Shown: positions 8,087-15,552, numbered from the stretch's first letter. The stretch: 27,612 nucleotides of DNA from Deltaproteobacteria bacterium UBA4427 (GCA_002390675.1 DGPZ01000203.1:1-27612), one strand, 5' to 3'. Translations and numbers: made by a program. Notes: generated by a model not told the origin, from the sequence alone.

Positions 8087-8664
8087 GACAGCGTCCTCCC
8101 GAGGACTTGTTCCGCAGCCGCGGTTGCAAGATCCTCCGCGCTTTCGCGGAGGGTTGCGCGTGCCTCGTCGAGAGATCGTGTCATCTCTGTTCGGGCGCGC
8201 GCTAGCTCTGCTTCTGCGTCGCTGCGTGCTTGCGCGGTCATCGTGGACTGCTCTTCTCGGGCTGCAGTCAGTTCAGCTTGGCGATTGGCTTCCGCATCGA
8301 CACGGGCGTCACGAATCGCTGATTCGTATTGCTCAAGTACATTATTCGCTTCCTCCTCGAGCTGCGACGACTGGTCGCGTGCGCCTTGGATTCGCTCGGC
8401 ACGGGCGTCGAGCGCCCGAAAGATCGGCTGAAAGATCAGTGCGTTCAGCGGAAAGGCCAGCACCACAAACCCGATCAGCATGATCCACATGCTGCCGAGT
8501 CCTTCGCCCATACCGAAGAGGCCGAAGAGTCGGGCATCTGGAATGATGACCAGGTTTTCTGAGGCGCCAGCAGAACCTGCGAGCAGTACGCTGCTTGCTA
8601 GTCCGCTCGCGAGTCCGACGAGTCGCCGGATAGTCTTGTTATGTCTCACCATTACCGTGTCCAC
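8083..8664 (-). CDS. atpF': F1Fo ATP synthase b' subunit (second peripheral-stalk subunit)
   Basis: The first gene of the minus-strand ATP synthase block. The 193-residue product has a predicted signal peptide (VGLASGLASSVLLAGSAGA), a membrane anchor (MWIMLIGFVVLAFPLNALIF), the family-typical QPIFRALDARAERI turn, then an alanine/glutamate/arginine-rich coiled coil to the C-terminus. With atpF it implies a heterodimeric b-b' stalk, as in phototrophs and many deltaproteobacteria. The start is probably GTG at 8664 with AAGG eight bases upstream. An in-frame ATG at 8652 is the alternative but has a weaker site. It is preceded by a 564-bp gap that should hold the operon promoter. Confidence 0.92.
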   Translation of the reverse strand: MDTVMVRHNKTIRRLVGLASGLASSVLLAGSAGASENLVIIPDARLFGLFGMGEGLGSMWIMLIGFVVLAFPLNALIFQPIFRALDARAERIQGARDQSSQLEEEANNVLEQYESAIRDARVDAEANRQAELTAAREEQSTMTAQARSDAEAELARARTEMTRSLDEARATLRESAEDLATAAAEQVLGRTLS

Positions 8665-9228
8665 GTTTGTGGCCTTGTGTGGCTTCGACGGGAGCGTCCC
8701 TGCGCGGCTGTTTGCATCGCGCGTTCTGCTTCCGTTTGTGCTTTCGTGATCTTTTTTTGGAGGTCACCGGTTGATTGCAAGGATCAATTCCGAGTTCGGA
8801 GTCGTCTCGCATTTCGCTTTGCTGGTACGACGCTTTTTCTGCCGGCTTATGTCTTGAATTGGGTAGGCAGAGTCTGGGCGGGCCGCGAAAGCCGTTTAGC
8901 TGTGATCGTTTGCGATTCTTTGGGAGAAACGCTCGCCTGCGCCCGAATCGAAGACGATCGCGCAATAGGTACCGCGATTCGACCTGCTTTGGGCGGAGCC
9001 GCAACGATTTGTTGACTGTTCTGGCTGAAGCTGTGGCCCGCTGAAGTCTCTTCGGCGAAGCGGGTTCGAGCGGCGCCAAGTTTTGCATCGCGGAGCCGTC
9101 AATTCAACCGCCGGAAGCGCTTGATTTTGCACTCTTTGTTTATGGTCTGGGATCGGCGACCGCGGCGTCGCCCGCGGACTGACCGCTGGAATGTGCTGAG
9201 TCAATAAGAAGGCGCTCGAATGAAGCGT
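8665..9228. other. 564-bp gap between the bactofilin gene and the ATP synthase block
   Basis: No convincing gene is seen. Frames open here lack family resemblance and good ribosome binding sites. A CCGCGG-GCGACG-CCGCGG inverted repeat (around 9160-9177) lies just after the bactofilin stop but has no T-tract. TCCGA-GT-TCGGA near 8799-8810 is another small dyad. I could not find a clear -35/-10 pair on the minus strand. By position this must hold the atp promoter or a long leader, unless the operon is read through from parAB. Confidence 0.5.
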
Positions 9229-9612
9229 TCATGGGCCTATCCGGGCTTTTCCGTTCCAGATTGCGTCGTCCGTCATATTGATAGAAGGAGCGTCGATACT
9301 GCCCTCCAAATGTGCGCCCGCTAAGAGATGGACTTGGTGCCGAGCTTGAACGGGGCCCGTGATTCGCCCGGAGGCTGCCAGGCTGTCACAATCGATCACG
9401 CCGTCGACTTGTGCGCCTGAGTCGATGGTCAGATGACCGGGGCCGCGGAGGCTCCCTTGGACTGTTCCCGAGATTCGCGTTTCACCGACCACTGCGATCT
9501 GGCCCTCGAAATAGCCGTTTGCGGGAACTAGAGAAGGGTCCGAGCCCTCGTCGGCTTGGTCCACCACGGCGGGTTCGTCATTGTGGGAAGGCACACGGCC
9601 CGGCAGGGTCAT
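9229..9612 (-). CDS. Bactofilin (polymer-forming cytoskeletal protein)
   Basis: A small cytoskeletal protein that self-assembles into membrane-associated filaments. The 127-residue product has a disordered acidic N-terminus (to about residue 30) and then the bactofilin right-handed beta-helix. It is visible as six-residue turns rich in glycine, valine and isoleucine: FEGQIAVVGETRISGTVQG, LTIDSGAQVDGVIDCDSL, ISGPVQ-like and HLEGSIDAP. No membrane span is present. The ATG overlaps the parB stop (ATGA), so it is translated with ParB. In Myxococcus xanthus the bactofilins BacNOP interact with the ParABS system; a similar link here is inference from the overlap. Confidence 0.9.
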   Translation of the reverse strand: MTLPGRVPSHNDEPAVVDQADEGSDPSLVPANGYFEGQIAVVGETRISGTVQGSLRGPGHLTIDSGAQVDGVIDCDSLAASGRITGPVQARHQVHLLAGAHLEGSIDAPSINMTDDAIWNGKARIGP

Positions 9613-10607
9613 GAGGAGTCGCCCAAAAGCATCGCGCCGAGTCGCTCGAGGTCTTCCATATTGAAGTAGTTGATCTCAATCTTTCCGCCGCCGTCTACAT
9701 TCGGCCGAAGACTGACTTTCGTCTGGAGATGCCGCTCGATCTTCTCGACATACGCTCTCGTGTCGGCATCGAGCCCCGCTGGAACGGCTTTCGGCTTTTC
9801 CGGCGTGGGAGTCCGTCGGTGGGGCCCGGTAATGTCGCGTGCTGCGCGTTCGCTCGCCCGTACCGAGAGCGACTCGCTGAGTATCTTGGCTCGCAAGTTC
9901 TCGCGCGTCTCGATGTCAGCGACCTGCAATAGAGCTTTTGCGTGTCCCATGCTGAGCCGGCCGTTCTCAACATCAGTCTGAATCGTTCGGCTCAGATCCA
10001 AGAGACGAATATGGTTTGAAACAGAGGAACGATCCATCGCGACTTTTCGACCGATTTCGTCCTGGGTATGTCCTGCGTCTGCGAGTGCCTGGTAGGCCAA
10101 TGCCAGTTCGATTGGGTTTAGATCTTGCCGCTGGACATTTTCGACTATCGCAAGCTCGAGCCGGTCTGCCGGATCCACATCCGAGACCACGACTGGGACT
10201 GTTTTCCGGCCGGCGAGCTTGCTCGCTCGGAACCGGCGCTCGCCCATAATGAGCTCGTAGCGCTCGGCTGCACGTCGGACGACGACGGGCTGAAGTACCC
10301 CATGTTGCCCGATAGATCGGGCAAGTTGGTCGAGTGCAGAGGATTCGAATTCACGTCTCGGCTGTTCGGGGTTCGGATCTATTAGTTCGATATCGACGAG
10401 TAGATGGCCTGTACTGTCGGAATTGGGGATCGGGTTACGCAATATTGCGTCAACACTACTGGGTGTACCCTCTGCAGACTCTTCGCTTTGCAGCTCGCTC
10501 GGATTCGGCGGCGGGCCCACATTAGGCGTTGGGGATTTGGGAGCTTGTGGAGGGTTGGAGATAAGGGCGCCAAGGCCGCGACCAAGCGCGCTTCTCTTTT
10601 GGCTCAT
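9609..10607 (-). CDS. parB: Chromosome partitioning protein ParB (CTPase/DNA clamp)
   Basis: Binds parS sites, loads and slides as a CTP-dependent clamp, and works with ParA to segregate origins. I choose the ATG at 10607 because GAGGAG sits seven bases before it. A TTG at 10622 would lengthen the protein by five residues, but its first codons overlap that ribosome binding site. The resulting 332-residue protein begins MSQKRSALGRGLGALI (ParA-interacting tail), followed by a proline/serine linker. Then come the ParB/Srx CTP-binding motifs (NPEQPRREFE, GVLQPVVVRR, GERRFRASKLAG), the helix-turn-helix TQDEIGRKVAMDRSSVSNHI, and a C-terminal dimerisation region ending LERLGAMLLGDSS. It is downstream of parA by 98 bp. 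Confidence 0.96.
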   Translation of the reverse strand: MSQKRSALGRGLGALISNPPQAPKSPTPNVGPPPNPSELQSEESAEGTPSSVDAILRNPIPNSDSTGHLLVDIELIDPNPEQPRREFESSALDQLARSIGQHGVLQPVVVRRAAERYELIMGERRFRASKLAGRKTVPVVVSDVDPADRLELAIVENVQRQDLNPIELALAYQALADAGHTQDEIGRKVAMDRSSVSNHIRLLDLSRTIQTDVENGRLSMGHAKALLQVADIETRENLRAKILSESLSVRASERAARDITGPHRRTPTPEKPKAVPAGLDADTRAYVEKIERHLQTKVSLRPNVDGGGKIEINYFNMEDLERLGAMLLGDSS

Positions 10608-10705
10608 ACTTGTGCTCCTCAATTGGCGGGGGCTTGGTGGTGAATGTGCGGGTCGGGAAACGTGGTATTTCTGCTCACGCGCATGCTTCTCGCTGCGAAT
10701 TTGAC

Positions 10706-11545
10706 TCAGCTTGAGGGTGCGGGGTCTGTGCCGTCTTCGTTGATCGGGAGTATGGGCGGCTTTCTTGGCGGGCCAGATAGTGGGAGTTGGGCGAGGAGCT
10801 CGTCCGCAAGTTTTACATAGGCGACTGCTCCTTTCGAATGGATGTCGTACAGAAGGATGGGTTGGCCATGGCTTGGTGCTTCCGAGAGCCGAACATTTCT
10901 AGGAATACGGGTGCGGTAGACCTTCTCCCCAAAGTGGCCGCGAACTTCCGCTTCTACTTGGCGCGCAAGGTTGTTTCGCTGATCCGCCATTGTGAGCACG
11001 ATGCCCTGCACTTCTAAGCGGGGGTTCAATTGTCCGCACACCAAGTCAACTGTCTCGACTAGATTGGCGAGCCCTTCAAGCGCGTAATATTCGCATTGAA
11101 GGGGAATAAGAACGGCGTCAGCTGCGGTGAGTGCGTTGAGGGTAAGGAGCCCAAGGGAGGGCGGACAATCTATCAGAATAATCTCGTAGGCTTCGCCTGT
11201 AGATTGGATTGAACGAGCGAGCTGGTACTCCCGCTCACTCTTTCCTACGAGCTCGATTTCGGCTCCCACTAGATCTCGACCTGCAGGAACTACGTGAAGC
11301 GTCTCTAGCTCGGTTTCGTAGGCGCATCGGGTCAGGGGTACTTCGTCAATCAGTGCGTCGTATACTTGACGCTCTGCTTTGACAATCCCGTAGGCACTAC
11401 TCGCATTTGCCTGGGGGTCCATATCGATCAGCAGAGTGGGCCGCTCAGATGCCGAGAGACATGCCGCAAGGTTAACAGCTGTGGTCGTTTTGCCGACGCC
11501 GCCCTTTTGGTTGACGACGGCGATGACATACGGATTCGAAGCCAT
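10706..11545 (-). CDS. parA: Chromosome partitioning ATPase ParA (Soj)
   Basis: A deviant-Walker ATPase that moves ParB-bound origins along the nucleoid. With the ATG at 11545 it has 279 residues and begins MASNPYVIAVVNQKGGVGKTTT. The deviant Walker A motif KGGVGKTT is at residues 14-21 with the signature first lysine K14. LIDMDPQANAS (A' motif) and ILIDCPPSLGLLTLNAL (Walker B) follow. A TTG at 11557 would add four residues; neither start has a strong Shine-Dalgarno. It is the first gene of a parA-parB-bactofilin unit and is separated from rsmG by 189 bp containing tandem hairpins. Confidence 0.96.
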   Translation of the reverse strand: MASNPYVIAVVNQKGGVGKTTTAVNLAACLSASERPTLLIDMDPQANASSAYGIVKAERQVYDALIDEVPLTRCAYETELETLHVVPAGRDLVGAEIELVGKSEREYQLARSIQSTGEAYEIILIDCPPSLGLLTLNALTAADAVLIPLQCEYYALEGLANLVETVDLVCGQLNPRLEVQGIVLTMADQRNNLARQVEAEVRGHFGEKVYRTRIPRNVRLSEAPSHGQPILLYDIHSKGAVAYVKLADELLAQLPLSGPPRKPPILPINEDGTDPAPSS

Positions 11546-11642
11546 TGTTTCGTTCAATTGGCCCCGGAGGCTTTCCGGAACCCCTTTCGATCTAAATCTC
11601 AGAGGGCAGCCTCAGCGGATTTAGGGAGCAGAATCAGTCTAA

Positions 11643-11680
11643 GGCGATAAGATCGCCCCGGTACGCTCGCGAGCGTACCG
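11643..11680. repeat. Tandem perfect hairpins between rsmG and parA
   Basis: Two adjacent inverted repeats are seen: GGCGAT-AAG-ATCGCC (11643-11657), immediately followed by a perfect 22-bp palindrome (11659-11680) with arms CGGTACGCTC and GAGCGTACCG. Neither is followed by a T-run on either strand, so a classical intrinsic terminator is not supported. They may be an RNA boundary between rsmG and parA or a protein-binding operator ahead of parA. Confidence 0.6.
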
Positions 11681-11734
11681 ACAGAAGCGTCTTGGTAACA
11701 CAGCTAGAGATGATGCGAACGGGGAACCCTAGAG

Positions 11735-12406
11735 TCACGCCTCAGAGATATCGGACTTTAGGATCCAAAGGCGGCGATCAATATCGGTTCCAGGAACGTG
11801 ATACTCCCGCAGTTCGGGAGATTCGAAGTCCCCGGGTTCTCGAGGGCGCTTGGCAGCATCTGAGGCTGGAAGAATAAGCGTCGAGCCAGGAGCAGCCCAC
11901 TGCGACATCAAACGAAGGGCTTCGTCCGGACGAGTCATCGCTTGTGCGATCACGCAATCGCATTTGACCTGATCAACTTCATCGGACCGACCCAAAACAG
12001 GGTGGACATTCTTTAGGTGAAGCCGTCGCCTGGCTTCACGCTGGAAATGGTTTCTCTTCTTCCGCGAGTCCACCAGGTAGACTTCTAGCTGTGGGAAGAG
12101 GATCGCGAGGGGCAGTCCTGGGAACCCTGCTCCCGTCCCGAGGTCGGCAAGAGATCGCGCGGCACACAGTTCTGGAACTTTCGAGGCTAGAGCTGCGGCG
12201 TCTAGAACGAGCCGCCTCGCCATCGACTCTGGATTTCGATGTCCGGTTAGATTGATTTTGGGAGCCCAGAGATCGAGGAGTAGAATCAAAGCGGTCAGTT
12301 GGCTCGTAGATTCTACGGGAGGCTCAAGGTCAAGAGTTTCGAGGCCGGCCTTCAAAATAGAAAAGACGGCGACCTCGGATTCTTCGCGAGTGTCGCCGTC
12401 TTTCAA
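11735..12406 (-). CDS. rsmG: RsmG-like 16S rRNA methyltransferase (divergent)
   Basis: RsmG methylates N7 of G527 in 16S rRNA using S-adenosylmethionine. The 223-residue product carries the SAM-binding motif LADLGTGAGFPGLPLAI (GTGAGFPG at residues 90-97), the upstream WAPKINLTGHRNPE region (WN-K-NLT in the family) and the acidic-loop VYLVDSRKKRNHF. Several positions usually conserved are altered: the RHxxDS-type motif reads RRLVLD, the SRA motif reads IAQAM (153-157), and the late K-G reads LILPAS. The fold should be kept, but full activity is not assured. The start is TTG with GGAGCG close upstream. It lies where gidB normally sits next to parAB, without mnmG/mnmE. Confidence 0.88.
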   Translation of the reverse strand: MKDGDTREESEVAVFSILKAGLETLDLEPPVESTSQLTALILLLDLWAPKINLTGHRNPESMARRLVLDAAALASKVPELCAARSLADLGTGAGFPGLPLAILFPQLEVYLVDSRKKRNHFQREARRRLHLKNVHPVLGRSDEVDQVKCDCVIAQAMTRPDEALRLMSQWAAPGSTLILPASDAAKRPREPGDFESPELREYHVPGTDIDRRLWILKSDISEA

Positions 12407-12415
12407 TTTTCGCTC

Positions 12416-12431
12416 CGTTCCACGGGGAACG
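12416..12431. promoter_or_regulatory. Near-parS site A (candidate ParB binding site)
   Basis: CGTTCCACGGGGAACG contains GTTCC-ACGG-GGAAC, which differs by one base from the 14-bp parS GTTCCACGTGGAAC that I recall for Myxococcus xanthus. It is ten bases upstream of the rsmG start, about 0.9 kb from parA and 3.8 kb from the candidate origin. A second copy in opposite orientation lies 39 bp away. Binding is inferred. Confidence 0.55.
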
Positions 12432-12470
12432 TTTCATCCCGCAGACTTTTCGGAGAGCGAAAAATCCAAG

Positions 12471-12486
12471 CGTTCCCCGTGGAACA
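12471..12486. promoter_or_regulatory. Near-parS site B (candidate ParB binding site)
   Basis: CGTTCCCCGTGGAACA contains GTTCC-CCGT-GGAAC, again one base from GTTCCACGTGGAAC. It is the reverse complement of site A over 15 positions, so the two form a long inverted repeat. A small TTTTCG-GAGAG-CGAAAA hairpin lies between them at 12447-12463. Confidence 0.55.
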
Positions 12487-12534
12487 CTCGACTCTCCGCT
12501 CGTTCGTCGCCTACGCGATCACGCTAATCCAGAA

Positions 12535-13464
12535 TCAAGCAGACTCGGAGACAGCGTCTTCATACTCGGGTGCACCTTCCGGAACCACGAGGACCTGGCG
12601 GTAGCGCCCTTCTCCGATACTCATGGTCGCCACCGCTTCGACCTCTTTGATCTTGATGTGGATGGTTCGTCGGTCACGACCGTTCATCGGATCCAGTGCG
12701 ATCGAGCGGCTGGTTTCCTTCGCTCGCTTAACCGCTCGATCTGCAAGACGTCCCAGCGTTTCTTCACGTTCGTCGCCGCCACCATCTACATCAACGACGA
12801 TTCGCGGAGCATCCTCGCTCTGCCGCATCGACACCTGATTCGCAACTAGCTGTAAGGCGTCCGTCGCACGACCGTCGCCAGCCTGCAATGCGTCCGCTGC
12901 CGGGCCACTAAGCTGATAGATGAGGAAATCCCCTTCGCTTGACTCAGCGATATCGAAGTTTCCGAGCTTCATGCGCTCTACGGCACCGAGCAGAAACTTT
13001 CCAATCTCACCGATATCTCCCTTCGGGGTACCCTTGGAGTCGACGATCGCCTCTTGGACTTCCTTCTCGACCCTTTCCCGCGGGGCACTTCGCTCTTCGC
13101 GCTTATCGCTACGACCACCTCGTTCACGACCACCCTCGCGACCACGTCCACGTCCACGACCTTCGCCGCGATCATTTCGTTCACGACCACGAGGTCGATC
13201 ATCACCACGACCACGACCGCCGCGGTCTCCGCGATCACGTTCGCCGCCGCCACCGCCGCTATCGGGTCGCGGTCCGCGTGCCGCGATCTCCTTAGGCATA
13301 GCCACAATCACGGTGCGACCGCCCGTGCCGAAGATCTCCCCATCGGGAGCAATGGTTATCTTCAGTTCACCTGCGTCGACCCCAAAAAACTCCGCGGCCT
13401 GACCGGTGGCGTCCTTGACGTTATCCGCAACAAATTCATTCGGTTCCTGGCGTTGATCGTACAT
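12535..13464 (-). CDS. jag: KhpB/Jag (SpoIIIJ-associated) RNA-binding protein
   Basis: A cytoplasmic RNA-binding protein usually encoded beside yidC. The 309-residue product has a Jag-N domain (residues 8-57, EFVADNVKDATGQAAEFFGV region), then a long low-complexity linker at 61-135 made almost only of Arg, Gly, Asp and Glu. A KH-II domain follows (about 150-225), then an R3H domain (230-295) with the diagnostic R265-x3-H269 and ALDPMNGRDRRTIHI. The KH loop reads AGDGR instead of GxxG, losing the first glycine. Family members usually have a much shorter or lysine-rich linker. The Shine-Dalgarno before the ATG is weak. The gene lies 73 bp after yidC and is probably in the same operon. Confidence 0.92.
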   Translation of the reverse strand: MYDQRQEPNEFVADNVKDATGQAAEFFGVDAGELKITIAPDGEIFGTGGRTVIVAMPKEIAARGPRPDSGGGGGERDRGDRGGRGRGDDRPRGRERNDRGEGRGRGRGREGGRERGGRSDKREERSAPRERVEKEVQEAIVDSKGTPKGDIGEIGKFLLGAVERMKLGNFDIAESSEGDFLIYQLSGPAADALQAGDGRATDALQLVANQVSMRQSEDAPRIVVDVDGGGDEREETLGRLADRAVKRAKETSRSIALDPMNGRDRRTIHIKIKEVEAVATMSIGEGRYRQVLVVPEGAPEYEDAVSESA

Positions 13465-13537
13465 CTCTAGTCAGCTCTCTTTTTGTTAGCCGCCGCGGCT
13501 TAATCCGCGCGAAGTCGGCGTCCAGCAACTAAGGGAT

Positions 13538-15268
13538 TTAGTGCTGGAGGTGATTCCGGACCCAATACTGGTGGGCGATGCCAAGCAGGTTGCTCACCGT
13601 CCAGTAGAGCACGAGTCCAGAGGGAAATGTGTAAGAAATCAAAAGCATCATGCCGGGCATCATGATCAGCATCATTCGAGCCTGCACCGGATCCATCCCG
13701 GTCTGCGGCGTCATCTTCTGCTGCGCAAACATACTCGCACCCATGATCAGCGGAAGAATACGAACCGGAAAGTCGACACCGGGAATGGTGAAGGCCGTCG
13801 CTGGCTGCGACAGGTCGTTAATCCAAAGAATCCAGGGTGCATGCCGAAGCCCAATCGAAGTGCGAAGCGCGTAGAAAAGCCCGATCAAGACAGGCATCTG
13901 GAAGAGCAAGGGTAAGCAACCACCAAGAGGATTGATATTTTCCTCCCGGTAGAATTTCATCATCTCTTCGGACTGCTTCTGCTTGTCGTCCGCATAACGT
14001 TCTTGAAGCGCCTTAATCTTCGGCTGCACTTCACGCATGCGTTCCGCAGACCGCATTTGCTTAACCATCAAGGGTGCAGTCACGATCCGAACAAGGATCG
14101 TCAAAACGATAATTGCCCAACCGTAATTCGGAATCCACCCATAGAGCCAATCCAAGGCGAGCTCAAAGAAAACCGTCAACGGCTCGAGCCAGCTCCAGCC
14201 ACGATCGACTGCTTGTTCGAGATCCGCGTTCGCGGACGCAAGCGCCGGGCCCGTCTTTGGACCCAAGAAACCGCGAAGCGAATCTCTCACAGACCCACCA
14301 CTGCCAACAGAGATCGAAGGAAGGCGAGCGCGACTGCGTGCCTCGTCACCAACCTCAACTGCTTCAAAGTTGACGTCTAGCCGGGCCTGAGGGCTCGGAT
14401 CAATCACGAGCCCAGTAAAGAATTGGGCGTCGAAGCCCGCCCACTTAGAGCGGCCCGGGATTTCAACAACAGGCGACGCCGGCGCTCCGAAAGAAAAGAA
14501 GCCCGCCTGCCCGATACCATTCACGAACTCTCGAGTGACCCCCTCGGTCTCGCCAAACGATAGAAGCGACAGTTCATTGAAGTCTGCGCGCTCTGACATC
14601 CGCGCCGGAATATTCACTTCGAAACTAACGTCGACCGGGTCAACCCGAGCGCTGTCAAATTGCAGCTCTAAGTCGAAACCGTATCCGTCCGGATCTAATC
14701 GAATCGTTCGAGTAAGAACGCCACTTTCATTTTCAGCGCGTTGCACCACTTCACGTGCAGATTCGCTGACAACTTCGAATCGCTGTTGCCCAAAGTTGGA
14801 TCCAGAAATTCCAGCGATATCAATGCTGAAAATTGGGACTTCAGGATTGACCATCTCGAGCGGCACATCGCCCTCAGGCAATCGCTCCATGACCCCGCGC
14901 AGGGCCCAACTCTCGATCAGCGCGGTGCCATTTGAAACCTTAGCGACGACCTGCGGATTCTCGAGCGTGGAGATACGGACCGGAAGCGTTGCAATGGGTC
15001 GCCTAGCAACCGCGCCAGCACCGCGATCGGCGCCGGCGGTAGAGCCGATTGTCTCTACCGCACGAGTACCTACGACCGTTGCGGGGTCAGCAACAGAATC
15101 GGACCTCCCAAACGCACCTGCTCCATCCATCTCTTCGCGGGCAAGCTCGATTTGGGCCTGCTCTTGGAACGCTAGTTCTTGATCGGCGCGCCGATCCTCC
15201 TGGTACAAGACGTACAGGACGAACACGATCATCGAGAGCGCGAAGGCGAGGGCTGTATTGCGATCCAC
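13538..15268 (-). CDS. yidC: Membrane protein insertase YidC
   Basis: Inserts inner-membrane proteins, including ATP synthase a and c subunits, alone or with SecYEG. The 576-residue protein has the proteobacterial layout. An N-terminal membrane anchor (ALAFALSMIVFVLYVLY, residues 6-22) precedes a periplasmic beta-supersandwich domain of about 320 residues. The conserved five-helix core starts at WIPNYGWAIIVLTILVRIVTAPL, whose arginine lines the hydrophilic groove. The cytoplasmic coiled hairpin (RMREVQPKIKALQERYADD), MPVLIGLFYALR and a C-terminal LYWTVSNLLGIAHQYW follow. It begins 23 bp after yidD. Confidence 0.97.
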   Translation of the reverse strand: MDRNTALAFALSMIVFVLYVLYQEDRRADQELAFQEQAQIELAREEMDGAGAFGRSDSVADPATVVGTRAVETIGSTAGADRGAGAVARRPIATLPVRISTLENPQVVAKVSNGTALIESWALRGVMERLPEGDVPLEMVNPEVPIFSIDIAGISGSNFGQQRFEVVSESAREVVQRAENESGVLTRTIRLDPDGYGFDLELQFDSARVDPVDVSFEVNIPARMSERADFNELSLLSFGETEGVTREFVNGIGQAGFFSFGAPASPVVEIPGRSKWAGFDAQFFTGLVIDPSPQARLDVNFEAVEVGDEARSRARLPSISVGSGGSVRDSLRGFLGPKTGPALASANADLEQAVDRGWSWLEPLTVFFELALDWLYGWIPNYGWAIIVLTILVRIVTAPLMVKQMRSAERMREVQPKIKALQERYADDKQKQSEEMMKFYREENINPLGGCLPLLFQMPVLIGLFYALRTSIGLRHAPWILWINDLSQPATAFTIPGVDFPVRILPLIMGASMFAQQKMTPQTGMDPVQARMMLIMMPGMMLLISYTFPSGLVLYWTVSNLLGIAHQYWVRNHLQH

Positions 15269-15291
15269 GGTTCGGAACCTTTTCGGAGCGT

Positions 15292-15552
15292 CTACGGAAC
15301 GGGGTCGAATCCGCCGGGATGAAAGGGATGACAGCGAAGCACGCGCGTTAGGCCAAGCCTAACGCCGCGCATAAATCCATGTCGAACAATCGACTGCTCA
15401 GCATAGGTGGAGCAACTGGGCTCGAAGCGACATCCAGTCCCGAGAATCGGGCGAAGGGCGCCACGGTAAACAACAAATAGAGCTCTAAGAAGGCCCCTTG
15501 AGCGATCCGGCTCGGCGGATTGCGAGTCACAAACTATCTCGGTTCGGCTCAA
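15292..15552 (-). CDS. yidD: Membrane protein insertion efficiency factor YidD
   Basis: A small membrane-associated protein that assists YidC-dependent insertion. The family core is complete: RGLLRALFVVYRGALRP, GCRFEPSCSTYAEQSIVRHG, then RVLRCHPFHPGGFDPVP. I place the start at TTG 15552, which overlaps the rnpA stop (TTGA) and gives 86 residues, a usual family size. A longer start at 15663 exists but would overlap rnpA by 115 bp and add residues with no family resemblance. The gene sits in the standard rpmH-rnpA-yidD-yidC order. Confidence 0.88.
   Translation of the reverse strand: MSRTEIVCDSQSAEPDRSRGLLRALFVVYRGALRPILGTGCRFEPSCSTYAEQSIVRHGFMRGVRLGLTRVLRCHPFHPGGFDPVP

Noticed and set aside
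8641..9015. Plus-strand frame of 124 codons opposite the b' gene start
   Set aside because: Cysteine- and arginine-rich, no ribosome binding site, overlaps atpF' antisense, no family resemblance.
8639..9088. Minus-strand frame of 149 codons in the gap and overlapping atpF'
   Set aside because: Composition dominated by Arg, Lys and Gln as in frame-shifted reading, runs into atpF' in another frame, no recognisable domain.
10608..10622. Extended ParB start at TTG 10622
   Set aside because: The TTG codon and the next one overlap the GAGGAG ribosome binding site of the ATG at 10607, which is the better start.
12939..13470. Long open frames on both strands across the jag linker region
   Set aside because: Products are low-complexity echoes (His/Asp, Thr or Val runs) of the repetitive Arg/Gly linker DNA; the jag frame is the one with domains on both sides.
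15345..15365. Perfect nine-base-pair hairpin (GCGTTAGGC/GCCTAACGC) inside yidD
   Set aside because: Lies within conserved coding sequence (VRLGLTRV) and is explained by codon choice; no sign of an independent role.
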